Shown one piece after another: positions 19,343 through 28,037 of a stretch of 64,000 nt of DNA. Each line of letters opens with the position of its first letter. Within the stretch, counting starts at the first letter, position 1. The stretch is from contig CAZBMW010000005.1 in the NCBI GenBank assembly GCA_964493425.1, forward strand, positions 62,001 through 126,000, read 5' to 3'. Source of the stretch: CAYLMG01 sp964493425. GTDB taxonomy: Bacteria; Planctomycetota; Phycisphaerae; Sedimentisphaerales; Anaerobacaceae. The notes under the pieces were generated by a model. The model did no database searches. It was not told where the DNA came from and worked only from the letters and a program-made list of their open reading frames with translations. Position numbers and translations under genes: made by a program.

Positions 19343-19990
19343 ATGCATAATTTACAACTAGTATTAAAAAGAATAATAGACTTTTTGGTTTCCAGCACGG
19401 CATTGCTTTTAGCAAGTCCTCTACTACTAATCATCACTTTATCTATCAAGCTAACAAGTAAAGGGCCGGCCTTGTTTCGCCAGGACCGCCTAGGAAAAGA
19501 TGCCAAAATATTTAAGCTCTACAAGTTCAGGACTATGATTGTCGGCGCTATAAACATGGGAAAAGGTCTCTCTGTTGCCGAAAAGGACCCAAGGATTACC
19601 TCCGTAGGTTCTTTCTTAAGAAAAACCAGCCTCGACGAACTGCCACAGCTTTTCAATGTGCTGAAAGGAGATATTTCTCTTGTAGGACCGAGGCCAACAA
19701 TACCGCAGCATCTCGAATATTATGGTGCGTTTGAAAAAAGACGGCTGGAAGTCAAACCCGGCATTACCGGCCTGGCAATGGTCAAGGGAAGAGCAAGCAT
19801 ACCGTGGTCGAAACGCATAGAGTACGATGTCGAATACGTCGATAATTTCAGCCTCTGGCTGGACCTCAAGATACTGCTGCAGACAATCTGGGTTGTCATA
19901 AGACGCAAAAACGTTTATTATGATTATGAAAAGCACGGGCCGCCTTTTGATTTGAAGAAACCTGAAGTAAAAACAACAAACAAAAGTTAG
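19343..19990 (+). CDS. Initiating polyprenyl-phosphate sugar-1-phosphate transferase (bacterial sugar transferase family)
   Basis: 215 residues, the short monotopic form (PglC/WcaJ C-terminal-like). It starts glycan assembly by moving a sugar-1-phosphate from a nucleotide sugar to undecaprenyl phosphate at the inner membrane. The N-terminal hydrophobic re-entrant helix (about residues 10-32, ending LLLASPLLL) is followed by GPALFRQDRLGKDAK, KFRTM, the DPRIT...RKTSLDELPQL segment with the conserved Asp-Glu pair, and DISLVGPRP. These are the diagnostic motifs of PF02397. The presence of an initiating enzyme supports reading the whole locus as one polysaccharide assembly unit. Confidence 0.92.
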   Translation: MHNLQLVLKRIIDFLVSSTALLLASPLLLIITLSIKLTSKGPALFRQDRLGKDAKIFKLYKFRTMIVGAINMGKGLSVAEKDPRITSVGSFLRKTSLDELPQLFNVLKGDISLVGPRPTIPQHLEYYGAFEKRRLEVKPGITGLAMVKGRASIPWSKRIEYDVEYVDNFSLWLDLKILLQTIWVVIRRKNVYYDYEKHGPPFDLKKPEVKTTNKS

Positions 19991-20014
19991 AAATTAAAGC
20001 AGTCTTCATCAGCT

Positions 20015-21148
20015 ATGGAAGAAAAAAAAGTACTCATAAAGGGCAAGAGCATTCAGCTTCGAACAACCATCAAAAGCGATATGGAGCTCAAAGTCCGCTG
20101 GTATAACGACCCTGACGTTAACAAAACGCTTGTTCTGCCCGAAAAACTCGAACTTGACAAAACCTATGAATGGTTCAAGAGGATACAGAAAGACGCAGAT
20201 CGGCTGGATATGGTCATCGAAACAATCGACGGCGTACCAATAGGTGTCATTGGACTGAAAAATATCAACAAAAACAACCGTTCCGCCCTGCTATATATAG
20301 TCATTGGCGAAAAAGATTATTGGGGAAAGGGCCTGGGCCTGGAGGCAGAGCTGCTGGCGATACATTACGGCTTCGAAACCCTCGGACTGCACAGAGTACT
20401 CGGAACTGCCCTTGAGAATAATCCCGCCAGCATCGCCGTCTGCAAAAAAGTCGGTTTTGTCCTCGAGGGGACATCAAGAGATGATTACTACAAGGAAGGA
20501 AAATTCTATAACGTTCACAAATACAGTATCCTCAAAGACGAATTCTACGCAAAACACCAAGAATTTCAAAAAATACAAGTTCTATACTCATCCCGACAGG
20601 CAGAAACAGGTAAAACTCAATTATTCCCGAAAAAAGATTTTGTGATTACCGGCCATAATGTGCGCTTAAGACCCTTGAAAGAACAAGACCTCGAAACAAG
20701 AGTACGGTGGTTTAACGAACCGGAAATAAATAAATACCTGATTCTAAATGAACCACTAAATCTTCAAAAAACTCTCGAATGGTTCGAAAAAATCAGAAAC
20801 GAACACAGATATGACTTTGTAATTGATACTTCACAGAACCATCCAATCGGATGTATCGGATTCAGAAAAATCAACAAAAAAGACTCATCAGCCAGCTTTT
20901 ATATAGTCATTGGCGAAAAAGAATATTGGAAAAAGGGAATTGGTACTGAAGCTTCAAAGCTTTTGATACACTGGGGATTTGACAAGCTTGGACTGAAAAA
21001 AATACAATCTACCGTTAAAAAAGAAAATAAAGCAAGTACCGCTTTACTTAAAAAGTTAGGTTTTGAGCAAATCCGGAATAAAGCAAAAAGCAACAACGAA
21101 AAACAAATACTCATCGATTTTGAGTTGCTCAGAACCAATCTCAAATAA
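20015..21148 (+). CDS. Tandem GNAT acetyltransferase (two fused domains)
   Basis: 377 residues made of two RimJ/RimL-like GNAT N-acyltransferase domains in a row. Domain 1 is about residues 8-175 (GKSIQLRTTIKSDMELKVRW, acyl-CoA loop DYWGKGLGLEA). Domain 2 is about residues 205-370 (GHNVRLRPLKEQDLETRVRW, loop EYWKKGIGTEA). The domains share clear similarity along their length, including the repeated VIGEK-YW-KG core, so they arose by internal duplication. The second domain ends in KKLGF and lacks some residues of the first. It probably N-acylates an amino-sugar precursor using acyl-CoA; inferred from the neighbours. Confidence 0.87.
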   Translation: MEEKKVLIKGKSIQLRTTIKSDMELKVRWYNDPDVNKTLVLPEKLELDKTYEWFKRIQKDADRLDMVIETIDGVPIGVIGLKNINKNNRSALLYIVIGEKDYWGKGLGLEAELLAIHYGFETLGLHRVLGTALENNPASIAVCKKVGFVLEGTSRDDYYKEGKFYNVHKYSILKDEFYAKHQEFQKIQVLYSSRQAETGKTQLFPKKDFVITGHNVRLRPLKEQDLETRVRWFNEPEINKYLILNEPLNLQKTLEWFEKIRNEHRYDFVIDTSQNHPIGCIGFRKINKKDSSASFYIVIGEKEYWKKGIGTEASKLLIHWGFDKLGLKKIQSTVKKENKASTALLKKLGFEQIRNKAKSNNEKQILIDFELLRTNLK

Positions 21149-21278
21149 GCCTTCGTTTCTCAAATACCGAAGGCTTACAAGAAATAATAGCAAAGTTGTC
21201 CTTATGAATAGCATATATCATCCTTGGTGATGCAGTCTACAGAAACAATCTGAAGAAAAAGCAAACAGAGGTTATTTA

Positions 21279-22562
21279 ATGATTGAGACAGTGAAAACAG
21301 TAGTTGTCCTTGGTTCGAGTGGAACCATAGGAAGCTTAACCGGCGGGATTATTGCACAGGAAGGAATAAAGGTCTATTTTCTAAGCCGGTCAGACGAACA
21401 CGCAAAACAAGGTGTACAGAAAGCTATTGCTCAGGCACGTTCGGAAGTAATAAGCCGAAATATTATCTACGGCAAATACGACAAACTGCTTGAAGCTGCA
21501 ATGAAAGAAGCCGACTGGGTTATTGAGGCTGTCAGCGAAGATATAAATATCAAACGACAAATATACGAAAAAATCGAAACATATCTACAGCCGGAAACCA
21601 TGGTCAGCTCAACAACTTCAAGTCTGCCTCTGGACGCTCTCACACAAGGCAGAACTGAACTTTTTAGAAAAAACTTTCTATCCACACATTTCTATAACCC
21701 ACCCGGCAAAATGTTTGCCTGCGAAATCGCAACAACCGACCAGACAGAGCCGCATCTGTTTGATTTTATGAAAGACTTTCTCAAAACTAAGCTCCACCGT
21801 GAAGTCATACCGGTCAAAAACATAGCTGGCTTTGCCGGCAACAGAGTTGCTTTTCTGTTATTCAGCAAGATAACAGAACTTGTCAACGAATACGGTGCGG
21901 AAATGACAGATTACCTAATCGGCCCATATACCGGCAGACTTATGCCTCCCCTTGCTACCCTTGACCTTGTGGGCCTGGATATACATAAAGCTATAATCCA
22001 AAACCTAAAGGCAAATACCAGCGATGAACTGCATAAAGGCTTTATACTGCCGGGCTATATCAATAAAATGATTGATAAAGGACTGCTCGGCAACAAGACA
22101 AAAGCCGGCTTTTACAAAAAACTCGAAGGTGAAAGATTGTCTTTTTATGACCCACACTCCGGCCAATACACCCCTGCTGTAAAACCACATGTAGGCTTTG
22201 TCGAACACGCAAAAGACCTCATCCATCTTGGAATGTACCAGCAGGCATTCGATGTAATCAAAACCGCTGCCGGCCGAGAAGCTGAAATCGTAAGAGACAT
22301 TCTATGCACGTATATTTCTTATGCTTATAATCGAATAGGTGAAGTCACTGACCATCAGATGGGTATTGAAGGAATTGATAAGGTAATGTCAGCAGGTTAC
22401 CACTGGGCGCCTCCCAGTCTGATAGCCAATCTGCTCGGCGGCAAAGACGAGGTGACAAAAATGCTGCAGGAAAAAGGCCTGAAAGTCCCCGAAAAATTCT
22501 ACAGTACCAAAAAACCCATCCTGCAGCTTCTAAACTCAGGAAAATATTTTGTCGCGCGATAA
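21279..22562 (+). CDS. 3-hydroxyacyl-CoA dehydrogenase family protein
   Basis: 427 residues. It begins with an NAD-binding Rossmann fold of the 3-hydroxyacyl-CoA dehydrogenase type. The glycine loop is VVVLGSSGTIGSLTGG (the common GAG is GSS here), followed by DWVIEAVSEDINIKRQIY, SSTTSSLPL and THFYNPPGKM, which carries the conserved catalytic-type His, then GFAGNRVAF. A second dehydrogenase-like helical part follows (LDLVGLDIHKAI). It should oxidise or reduce a 3-hydroxyacyl-CoA or related substrate with NAD. The thiolase gene starts 21 bp later, so they probably form an operon. Fatty-acid metabolism or acyl donor supply for glycan decoration are both possible. Confidence 0.85.
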   Translation: MIETVKTVVVLGSSGTIGSLTGGIIAQEGIKVYFLSRSDEHAKQGVQKAIAQARSEVISRNIIYGKYDKLLEAAMKEADWVIEAVSEDINIKRQIYEKIETYLQPETMVSSTTSSLPLDALTQGRTELFRKNFLSTHFYNPPGKMFACEIATTDQTEPHLFDFMKDFLKTKLHREVIPVKNIAGFAGNRVAFLLFSKITELVNEYGAEMTDYLIGPYTGRLMPPLATLDLVGLDIHKAIIQNLKANTSDELHKGFILPGYINKMIDKGLLGNKTKAGFYKKLEGERLSFYDPHSGQYTPAVKPHVGFVEHAKDLIHLGMYQQAFDVIKTAAGREAEIVRDILCTYISYAYNRIGEVTDHQMGIEGIDKVMSAGYHWAPPSLIANLLGGKDEVTKMLQEKGLKVPEKFYSTKKPILQLLNSGKYFVAR

Positions 22563-22583
22563 TCTAAAAACAGGCTAAAAGAA

Positions 22584-23819
22584 ATGAGAAAAGATAAAGT
22601 ATACATACTCGGCGGTTACCAGACAGATTTCGCAAGAAACTGGGCAAGGGAAAATAAACACATCGCTGCTATGATGCGTGAAGCCTATGAAGGCGCATCG
22701 TATTTTACAAAAATCGAACCTGCCCAAATCGACGCAGCCTTTGTTGCCAATTTTGCGGCAGAACTATTTTGCACTCAGGCCCACCTCAGCTCATTTTTTG
22801 TCGATTTCGACCCCGTTTTTTCCTCTCTGCCAACCTGTAGATTCGAGACCGCTTGCGCTTCAGGCTCGTCGGCAACACTAGCGGCTGCAGCTTATATTCA
22901 GGCTGAAATCTATGACCTCATTCTGCTGATAGGCGTCGAACAAATGAAAACCGCTGACCCCGCAAAAGGCGGTGACTTTCTCGGCTCCGCAGCTTGGTAT
23001 GAAAAAGAATGCGCCGGAATTAAATTTCCTTTCCCCAAGCTGTTTGGCAAACTCGGCGACGAATATGACAAACGCTTCGGCCTGAACGACAGTTACCTTG
23101 CAAAAATTGCTGAAATCAACTACAAAAACGCAAGGAAAAATCCGAACGCTCAAACTCGAAACTGGTTTATGAATCTTGAACACGCAAACACCCTTGGTGA
23201 TTATAATACACCCGTCAGCGGCAGAATAAAAGTTACCGACTGCTCACAGATAACGGACGGCGCCGTAGGCATCTTCCTCGCTTCAGAAAAATTTGCATCC
23301 GAATACGCAAAAAAACAAAATATAAATATTGACAAAATCCCCGTCATTCTCGGCTGGGGACACACCACCGCTTCTATCGAGTTTGCAAAAAAAGTAGCTG
23401 ACTCAGCCGATAGCGAATATGTCTTACCTGTAACCCGTAAAGCGATACTCGAAGCTTTCAAACACGCCAACATCAAGGATTGCTGGCAGCTTGATGTAAT
23501 TGAAACACACGATTGCTTCACCACTTCGGAATATATGGCTATCGACCATTTCGGCCTGACCAGGCCGGGACAATCCTACAAGGCAATTGAGCAGGGAATC
23601 ATAGAAATAGGTGGAAAGCTGCCGATTAATCCTTCCGGAGGTCTTATCGGCTGCGGTCATCCGGTCGGTGCCACAGGCGTACGACAGCTGCTGGATGCTT
23701 ACAAACAGGTTACTCAAACTGCCGGTGACTATCAGGTGCCGGGCGCCAAAAAAGCGGCTACTCTCAATATCGGCGGAACCGCAACAACAAATGTCTGCTT
23801 CATTGTCGGGACAAAATAA
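22584..23819 (+). CDS. Thiolase family protein (acetyl-CoA acetyltransferase-like)
   Basis: 411 residues with a duplicated thiolase fold. The acylated cysteine is C91 in ETACASGSSATL. The second-half motifs are IETHDCFTTSEYMA (catalytic His region) and GGLIGCGHPVGATG (His and second Cys region), so the active site looks complete. It would condense or cleave acyl-CoA and acetyl-CoA. It lies directly behind the 3-hydroxyacyl-CoA dehydrogenase and 2 bp before the ATP-grasp gene, a tight three-gene set at the end of the polysaccharide locus. The sequence looks closer to SCP-x/archaeal-like thiolases than to classic AtoB, a judgement from pattern only. Confidence 0.87.
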   Translation: MRKDKVYILGGYQTDFARNWARENKHIAAMMREAYEGASYFTKIEPAQIDAAFVANFAAELFCTQAHLSSFFVDFDPVFSSLPTCRFETACASGSSATLAAAAYIQAEIYDLILLIGVEQMKTADPAKGGDFLGSAAWYEKECAGIKFPFPKLFGKLGDEYDKRFGLNDSYLAKIAEINYKNARKNPNAQTRNWFMNLEHANTLGDYNTPVSGRIKVTDCSQITDGAVGIFLASEKFASEYAKKQNINIDKIPVILGWGHTTASIEFAKKVADSADSEYVLPVTRKAILEAFKHANIKDCWQLDVIETHDCFTTSEYMAIDHFGLTRPGQSYKAIEQGIIEIGGKLPINPSGGLIGCGHPVGATGVRQLLDAYKQVTQTAGDYQVPGAKKAATLNIGGTATTNVCFIVGTK

Positions 23820-23821
23820 TT

Positions 23822-24799
23822 ATGCGAATACTCTTAACAAGCGCCGGGCGACGCGGTTATCTGGTAAAATTCTTCAGAGAGGCTTTAACAGATAACGACC
23901 AAATCTGGGGCGCCGACAACAGCAAATACGCACCTGCTTTTCATTACTGCGACAATGCCTTCCTTCTTCCAAAAGTAACCGACGACAGTTATGTTGACAC
24001 TCTGATAAGCTTCTGCAAAAAGAACAAAATCGATATTGTCATACCCCTCATCGATCCCGAGCTCGAGGTCCTGGCTGCACAGCGACAAAGGTTTTATGAC
24101 GAAAATATAATGGCTGTAATCTCACCGCCGAAAACCATCGAAATCACCTTCGATAAATACCTGACATACCAGTTCGGCAAAGATAATAGCATAAACGTAC
24201 CCGTAACGGTCCTGTCCGTCGAAGAAGCGCTCAAACTAATTGACGATGGTAAACTAAATTGGCCGGTCGCGGTAAAACACAGAAAAGGTTCCGCCTCAAA
24301 GTATATTTTCTATTGTCACAGTGAAAAGCAGTTAAGGCATGCTTTCGAGCAGTGCCCATCCCCGATGATACAGGAATTTATCGATGGTGACGAGTACGGC
24401 TATGACCTTTTCGGCAACTTTGAATTCAAACCCATTAGTGTTTTTTGTAAAAAGAAGCTCAAAATGCGTGCCGGCGAAACAGACAAAGCCACCAGCACCG
24501 ACAGCAAAGAGCTTATCGATTTCGGCTTGAAAATTTTACAGAATCTACAGCTCTTCGGACCAATGGATGTCGATGTGCTTATCAGCCCGGAAGGCCCAAA
24601 ATTATTGGAGATGAATCCCCGTTTCGGCGGCGGCTATCCCTGCTCGCATCTGGCCGGCGCCAATTTCCCTGCAAAGCTTATTGCAATAAGAAACGGTCAA
24701 AAGCTCAAACCTGATATCGGCTCCTGCCCAGCCGGTGTTGTTATGCTCAAGCAGGATGAAATCATCAGCCACGACTGCGAAAAATTCAAGTCAATATGA
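23822..24799 (+). CDS. ATP-grasp family ligase (CarB-like)
   Basis: 325 residues. It has a PreATP-grasp N-terminal domain (RILLTSAGRRGYLVKFF) followed by an ATP-grasp fold: LNWPVAVKHRKGSASKYI (ATP-binding Lys), MIQEFIDGDEYGYDL, and the metal-binding acidic segment GPKLLEMNPRFGGGYP. The enzyme class joins a carboxylate to an amine or thiol through an acyl-phosphate. The start codon sits 2 bp after the thiolase stop. In polysaccharide loci related proteins attach amino acids or other acids to sugars, but the substrate here is unknown. It is the last gene of the co-directional run. Confidence 0.82.
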   Translation: MRILLTSAGRRGYLVKFFREALTDNDQIWGADNSKYAPAFHYCDNAFLLPKVTDDSYVDTLISFCKKNKIDIVIPLIDPELEVLAAQRQRFYDENIMAVISPPKTIEITFDKYLTYQFGKDNSINVPVTVLSVEEALKLIDDGKLNWPVAVKHRKGSASKYIFYCHSEKQLRHAFEQCPSPMIQEFIDGDEYGYDLFGNFEFKPISVFCKKKLKMRAGETDKATSTDSKELIDFGLKILQNLQLFGPMDVDVLISPEGPKLLEMNPRFGGGYPCSHLAGANFPAKLIAIRNGQKLKPDIGSCPAGVVMLKQDEIISHDCEKFKSI

Positions 24800-24911
24800 G
24801 CTATTCTTTTAAAACTTCAACACCTGCACCTAACCTTTTCAATTAAATTTTCCTTGCCTCCCCAACAATAACTTATCCCACCCTTCGCTAAGCTGCCAAC
24901 TCAAAAAAACC

Positions 24912-24984
24912 GTCCCTGAGAGGATTCGAACCTCTAACCTTCGGCTCCGGAGGCCGACGCTCTGTCCAATTGGGCTACAGGGAC
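24912..24984 (-). tRNA. tRNA-Arg (anticodon CCG)
   Basis: Reading the minus strand gives a 73-nt cloverleaf with a 7-bp acceptor stem (GTCCCTG/CAGGGAC), D arm GCCC...GAGC, anticodon stem TCGGC/GCCGA with loop CTCCGGA (anticodon CCG, codon CGG), and T arm AGAGG-TTCGAAT-CCTCT. The CCA end is not encoded. It lies in the gap between the polysaccharide locus and the dockerin protein gene. tRNA genes are common integration sites, but I see no attachment repeat or integrase beside it. Confidence 0.97.
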
Positions 24985-25135
24985 AAAAAAATCCTTCTTA
25001 TATTAAAATAAAAATCCTCTTCAGTAAATACACAAACCGAAATTGACTGTTTTTACCTGCTCTTTTAGCATTTGCTCGCACTAATCCGTCCTTTTTGTGG
25101 TATAATATAATATGAATGCACCGGAAGAATGTTGC

Positions 25136-26527
25136 ATGGAAAAAGCAAAAATGAAAAGAAAATTGCACAATATCGTATCAGCTCTCCTTTTGGCAATTGT
25201 TGTCTTTACCAACTCCGCACAGGCCGACCCGAACGATTTAAACTTCGACGGAATATTACAAAATGCAGCGGACCTTCCAAAAATACTTTTCCTTATGAAA
25301 CGCGAGCCAAACGGAGAGCCCCTTCTTTACGAAGGCTATTTTGTTCCAAACTATGCATATCTGGATACTGGAGCTTCAGGTCTGCTGCTCTCAAAAGATA
25401 CCGCCGATGCTTTTGAAATCGAAATCGACCCAAATGGCGAATATCTGGATGTCGGTGTAGGAGGATACGAAGCCTTTGATGTTTCCGAGCCGCTTTATTT
25501 TGCCACATATATCTATAGCTTTTTCGATCCTAATATAGAAAATCCCGAAAGCTATTTTTATAATGGGGGACCTTGGCGATTACAAGTAAAACAATATCTC
25601 GAAGGTATTTTCGCAATTGATGTCCTTGGCATGCCTATTATGGCCGGAAAAACCGTAGTTTTTTATCCTGAACCTACAAACCAATTGGATTTCTTTACCG
25701 CTGAAATCAAAGAACCAAATGACCCTGCCATACCACTTGCCGACTTCAATGTCCCGCTGAGATTCGAAAAATATATTAATCCCGGTCTAATTGGGGAACT
25801 ACACACACCGCCGCTGCCGGCACTTGCATATAATCCGGTTATTGACAACGTTGTTATGGAATACAACGACAAATCCACAACTGCAAATTTAGTTCTGGAT
25901 ACAGGTGGAACAATAAGTCTTATGTCAACTGCCAGAGCTGCTGACCTGGGACTGACTGATGAATATGGAAATCCTATAGTACCTCGCGATTTCAACGCAT
26001 TAATAGGTGGAATCGGTGGACAGATTGACATTGATGGTTATCAAATTGACAATTTAATCCTTCCAACACTTAATGGCTATAACCTAATTTATAATAATGC
26101 TCGCATATATGTACACAATATAAGTATCCTCGATGAGGACACCGGTGAATTTGTCACTCTCGACGGAATATTCGGCAGTAACTTCCTCTGTGCATCATAT
26201 ATAGATTTATTTCATTCCGATTACACCTTAACACCTTATCAAACAATTGTTCTTGACACGCAAAAAGGTCTTATTGGTTTTGACGTCAATGATGTTTATC
26301 CTCTACCGGAGCCTTATACCTCAAATTGCGGTGATATAAATAATCCGTGGAGCCGAATGGACCTTAACAGGGACTGTACGATTGACTTCGATGATATACA
26401 AATCCTTCTCGAGGAATGGCTCGAAGTCTGCACACCTCTCAACTGGGACTGCAGACAGGCTGATATTAACGGCAATGGTACCGTTGATTTTTATGATTAT
26501 GCGGCCGTCCTGAAAGAATACGATTAA
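25136..26527 (+). CDS. Secreted two-DTG aspartic-protease-like protein with C-terminal dockerin-like EF hands
   Basis: 463 residues. I choose the ATG at 25136 because ggaag lies 10 bp upstream; a TATAAT at 25101-25106 would leave almost no leader for the in-frame ATG at 25112. A signal peptide (KRKLHNIVSALLLA... ending NSAQA) is followed by two active-site-like motifs, LDTGASGLLLS (D77) and LDTGGTISLMS (D255). That pattern recalls bilobal pepsins or a duplicated retropepsin. The C-terminus has two Ca-binding dockerin-like repeats, DLNRDCTIDFDDIQILLEEW and DINGNGTVDFYDY. The family is unassigned and protease activity is unproven. Confidence 0.72.
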   Translation: MEKAKMKRKLHNIVSALLLAIVVFTNSAQADPNDLNFDGILQNAADLPKILFLMKREPNGEPLLYEGYFVPNYAYLDTGASGLLLSKDTADAFEIEIDPNGEYLDVGVGGYEAFDVSEPLYFATYIYSFFDPNIENPESYFYNGGPWRLQVKQYLEGIFAIDVLGMPIMAGKTVVFYPEPTNQLDFFTAEIKEPNDPAIPLADFNVPLRFEKYINPGLIGELHTPPLPALAYNPVIDNVVMEYNDKSTTANLVLDTGGTISLMSTARAADLGLTDEYGNPIVPRDFNALIGGIGGQIDIDGYQIDNLILPTLNGYNLIYNNARIYVHNISILDEDTGEFVTLDGIFGSNFLCASYIDLFHSDYTLTPYQTIVLDTQKGLIGFDVNDVYPLPEPYTSNCGDINNPWSRMDLNRDCTIDFDDIQILLEEWLEVCTPLNWDCRQADINGNGTVDFYDYAAVLKEYD

Positions 26528-26631
26528 TAATTCCATTTTCCAATCTATCCTTTCACACAATCAAACATTTGACATAACGCAGCCGGCGTAATATTATTCG
26601 TTTTTTTACTAATAACTCGAAGGGCTTGAAT

Positions 26632-28020
26632 ATGTTCTCAGCCGAAACTTATATCGAACGAAGAAAAAAACTTAAACAGCAAATCGATTCAGGCCTGATA
26701 CTCCTGCTCGGCAACGTAGAAAGCCCGATAAACTACCCCGACATTCACTATCCCTTCAGGCAGGACAGCTCGTTTTTATATTTTTTCGGCCTGGATTTTG
26801 CCGGCCTCGCCGCCGTAATCGATGTCGATGCAGATAGCGAAACCATCTTCGGCAACGAGCTTACCATCGATGAAATAGTCTGGACCGGCACCCAGCCAAC
26901 AATAAAACAAAAAGCTGCCGCCGTCGGCGTCGCTAAAACAGCCTCGCTTGTCGAGCTTGAAAAAACAGTCCAAAAGGCAGTCAAACAAAATAGAGCTATT
27001 CACTACCTGCCCCCCTACCGCGCCGAGCATTTAACAACCCTCGAAAAGCTCACCTCTATCCCGCATTCAAAGATAGACGAAAATGCTTCGCTGGAACTAA
27101 TAAAGGCTGTAATTGCACAACGCGAGAAAAAGTCTCAGCAGGAAATCGAACAGATAAAAATAGCCATCGACATCTCTTATCAAATGCAGACAGAGGCAAT
27201 GAAAAATGCAAAGCCGGGAAAATACGAAAGAGAAATCGCAGGCCTGATGGAAGGAATCGCCGTTGCAGCCGGTGGAAGACTTGCCTTTGCGACAATCTTC
27301 TCGATTCACGGCCAGACTCTGCATAATCCCTACTATAATAACATTATGAAAGCAGGCGACATCGCCGTCAACGACTCAGGTGCGGAATCGGCTCTGCACT
27401 ACGCCTCCGACATCACAAGAACAATACCCATCGGTGGAAAATTCGACAGCCGGCAAAAGGACATCTACAACATCGTCCTGAACGCACAGACAAAAGCTAT
27501 CGAGGCAATCAGGCCCGGTGTAGAATTCAGGGACATTCACCTGCTCGCCTGCAGAGCCTTAGCAGAGGGCTTAAAGGAAATAAATTTGATGAAAGCTGAT
27601 ACGAAGGAGGCTGTTGCCGCCGGTGCTCATGCCCTGTTCTTTCAGTGCGGCCTGGGACATATGATGGGACTCGACGTACACGATATGGAAGGCCTTGGAG
27701 AAGAATACGTCGGCTATACCGACACAATTAAAAAAAGCACGCAATTCGGCTTAAAATCTCTCAGGCTTGGAAAAAAACTTGAGCCGGGATTTGTCATCAC
27801 CGTCGAACCCGGCATCTATTTCATACCAGAGCTTATCAATACGTGGAAAGCCAAAAATAAATTCAGTGATTTTATCAATTACTCCGAAGTTGAAAAATAC
27901 CACAGCTTCGGCGGAATAAGACTCGAAGATAATATCCTCATCACCGAAAGCGGTTCTGAAAATCTAAGCAAACATATACCCAAAAAAGCCGACGAAGTTG
28001 AAGCTCTTGCTTCAAGCTGA
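26632..28020 (+). CDS. pepP: Xaa-Pro aminopeptidase (aminopeptidase P)
   Basis: 462 residues from the ATG at 26632 (a TTG two codons earlier is less likely; aaggg lies 7 bp upstream of the ATG). Cytoplasmic metallopeptidase removing the N-terminal residue before proline. The N-terminal AMP_N domain (about 1-130, IHYPFRQDSSFLYFFGL) precedes a pita-bread catalytic domain with all five metal ligands in place: VNDSGAES...SDITRT (two Asp), CGLGHMMGLDVHD (His), TVEPGIYF (Glu) and GGIRLEDNILIT (Glu). The length is normal for the family. It is convergent with the symporter gene. Confidence 0.93.
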   Translation: MFSAETYIERRKKLKQQIDSGLILLLGNVESPINYPDIHYPFRQDSSFLYFFGLDFAGLAAVIDVDADSETIFGNELTIDEIVWTGTQPTIKQKAAAVGVAKTASLVELEKTVQKAVKQNRAIHYLPPYRAEHLTTLEKLTSIPHSKIDENASLELIKAVIAQREKKSQQEIEQIKIAIDISYQMQTEAMKNAKPGKYEREIAGLMEGIAVAAGGRLAFATIFSIHGQTLHNPYYNNIMKAGDIAVNDSGAESALHYASDITRTIPIGGKFDSRQKDIYNIVLNAQTKAIEAIRPGVEFRDIHLLACRALAEGLKEINLMKADTKEAVAAGAHALFFQCGLGHMMGLDVHDMEGLGEEYVGYTDTIKKSTQFGLKSLRLGKKLEPGFVITVEPGIYFIPELINTWKAKNKFSDFINYSEVEKYHSFGGIRLEDNILITESGSENLSKHIPKKADEVEALASS

Positions 28021-28037
28021 ATATAATCTTTTCTTTC

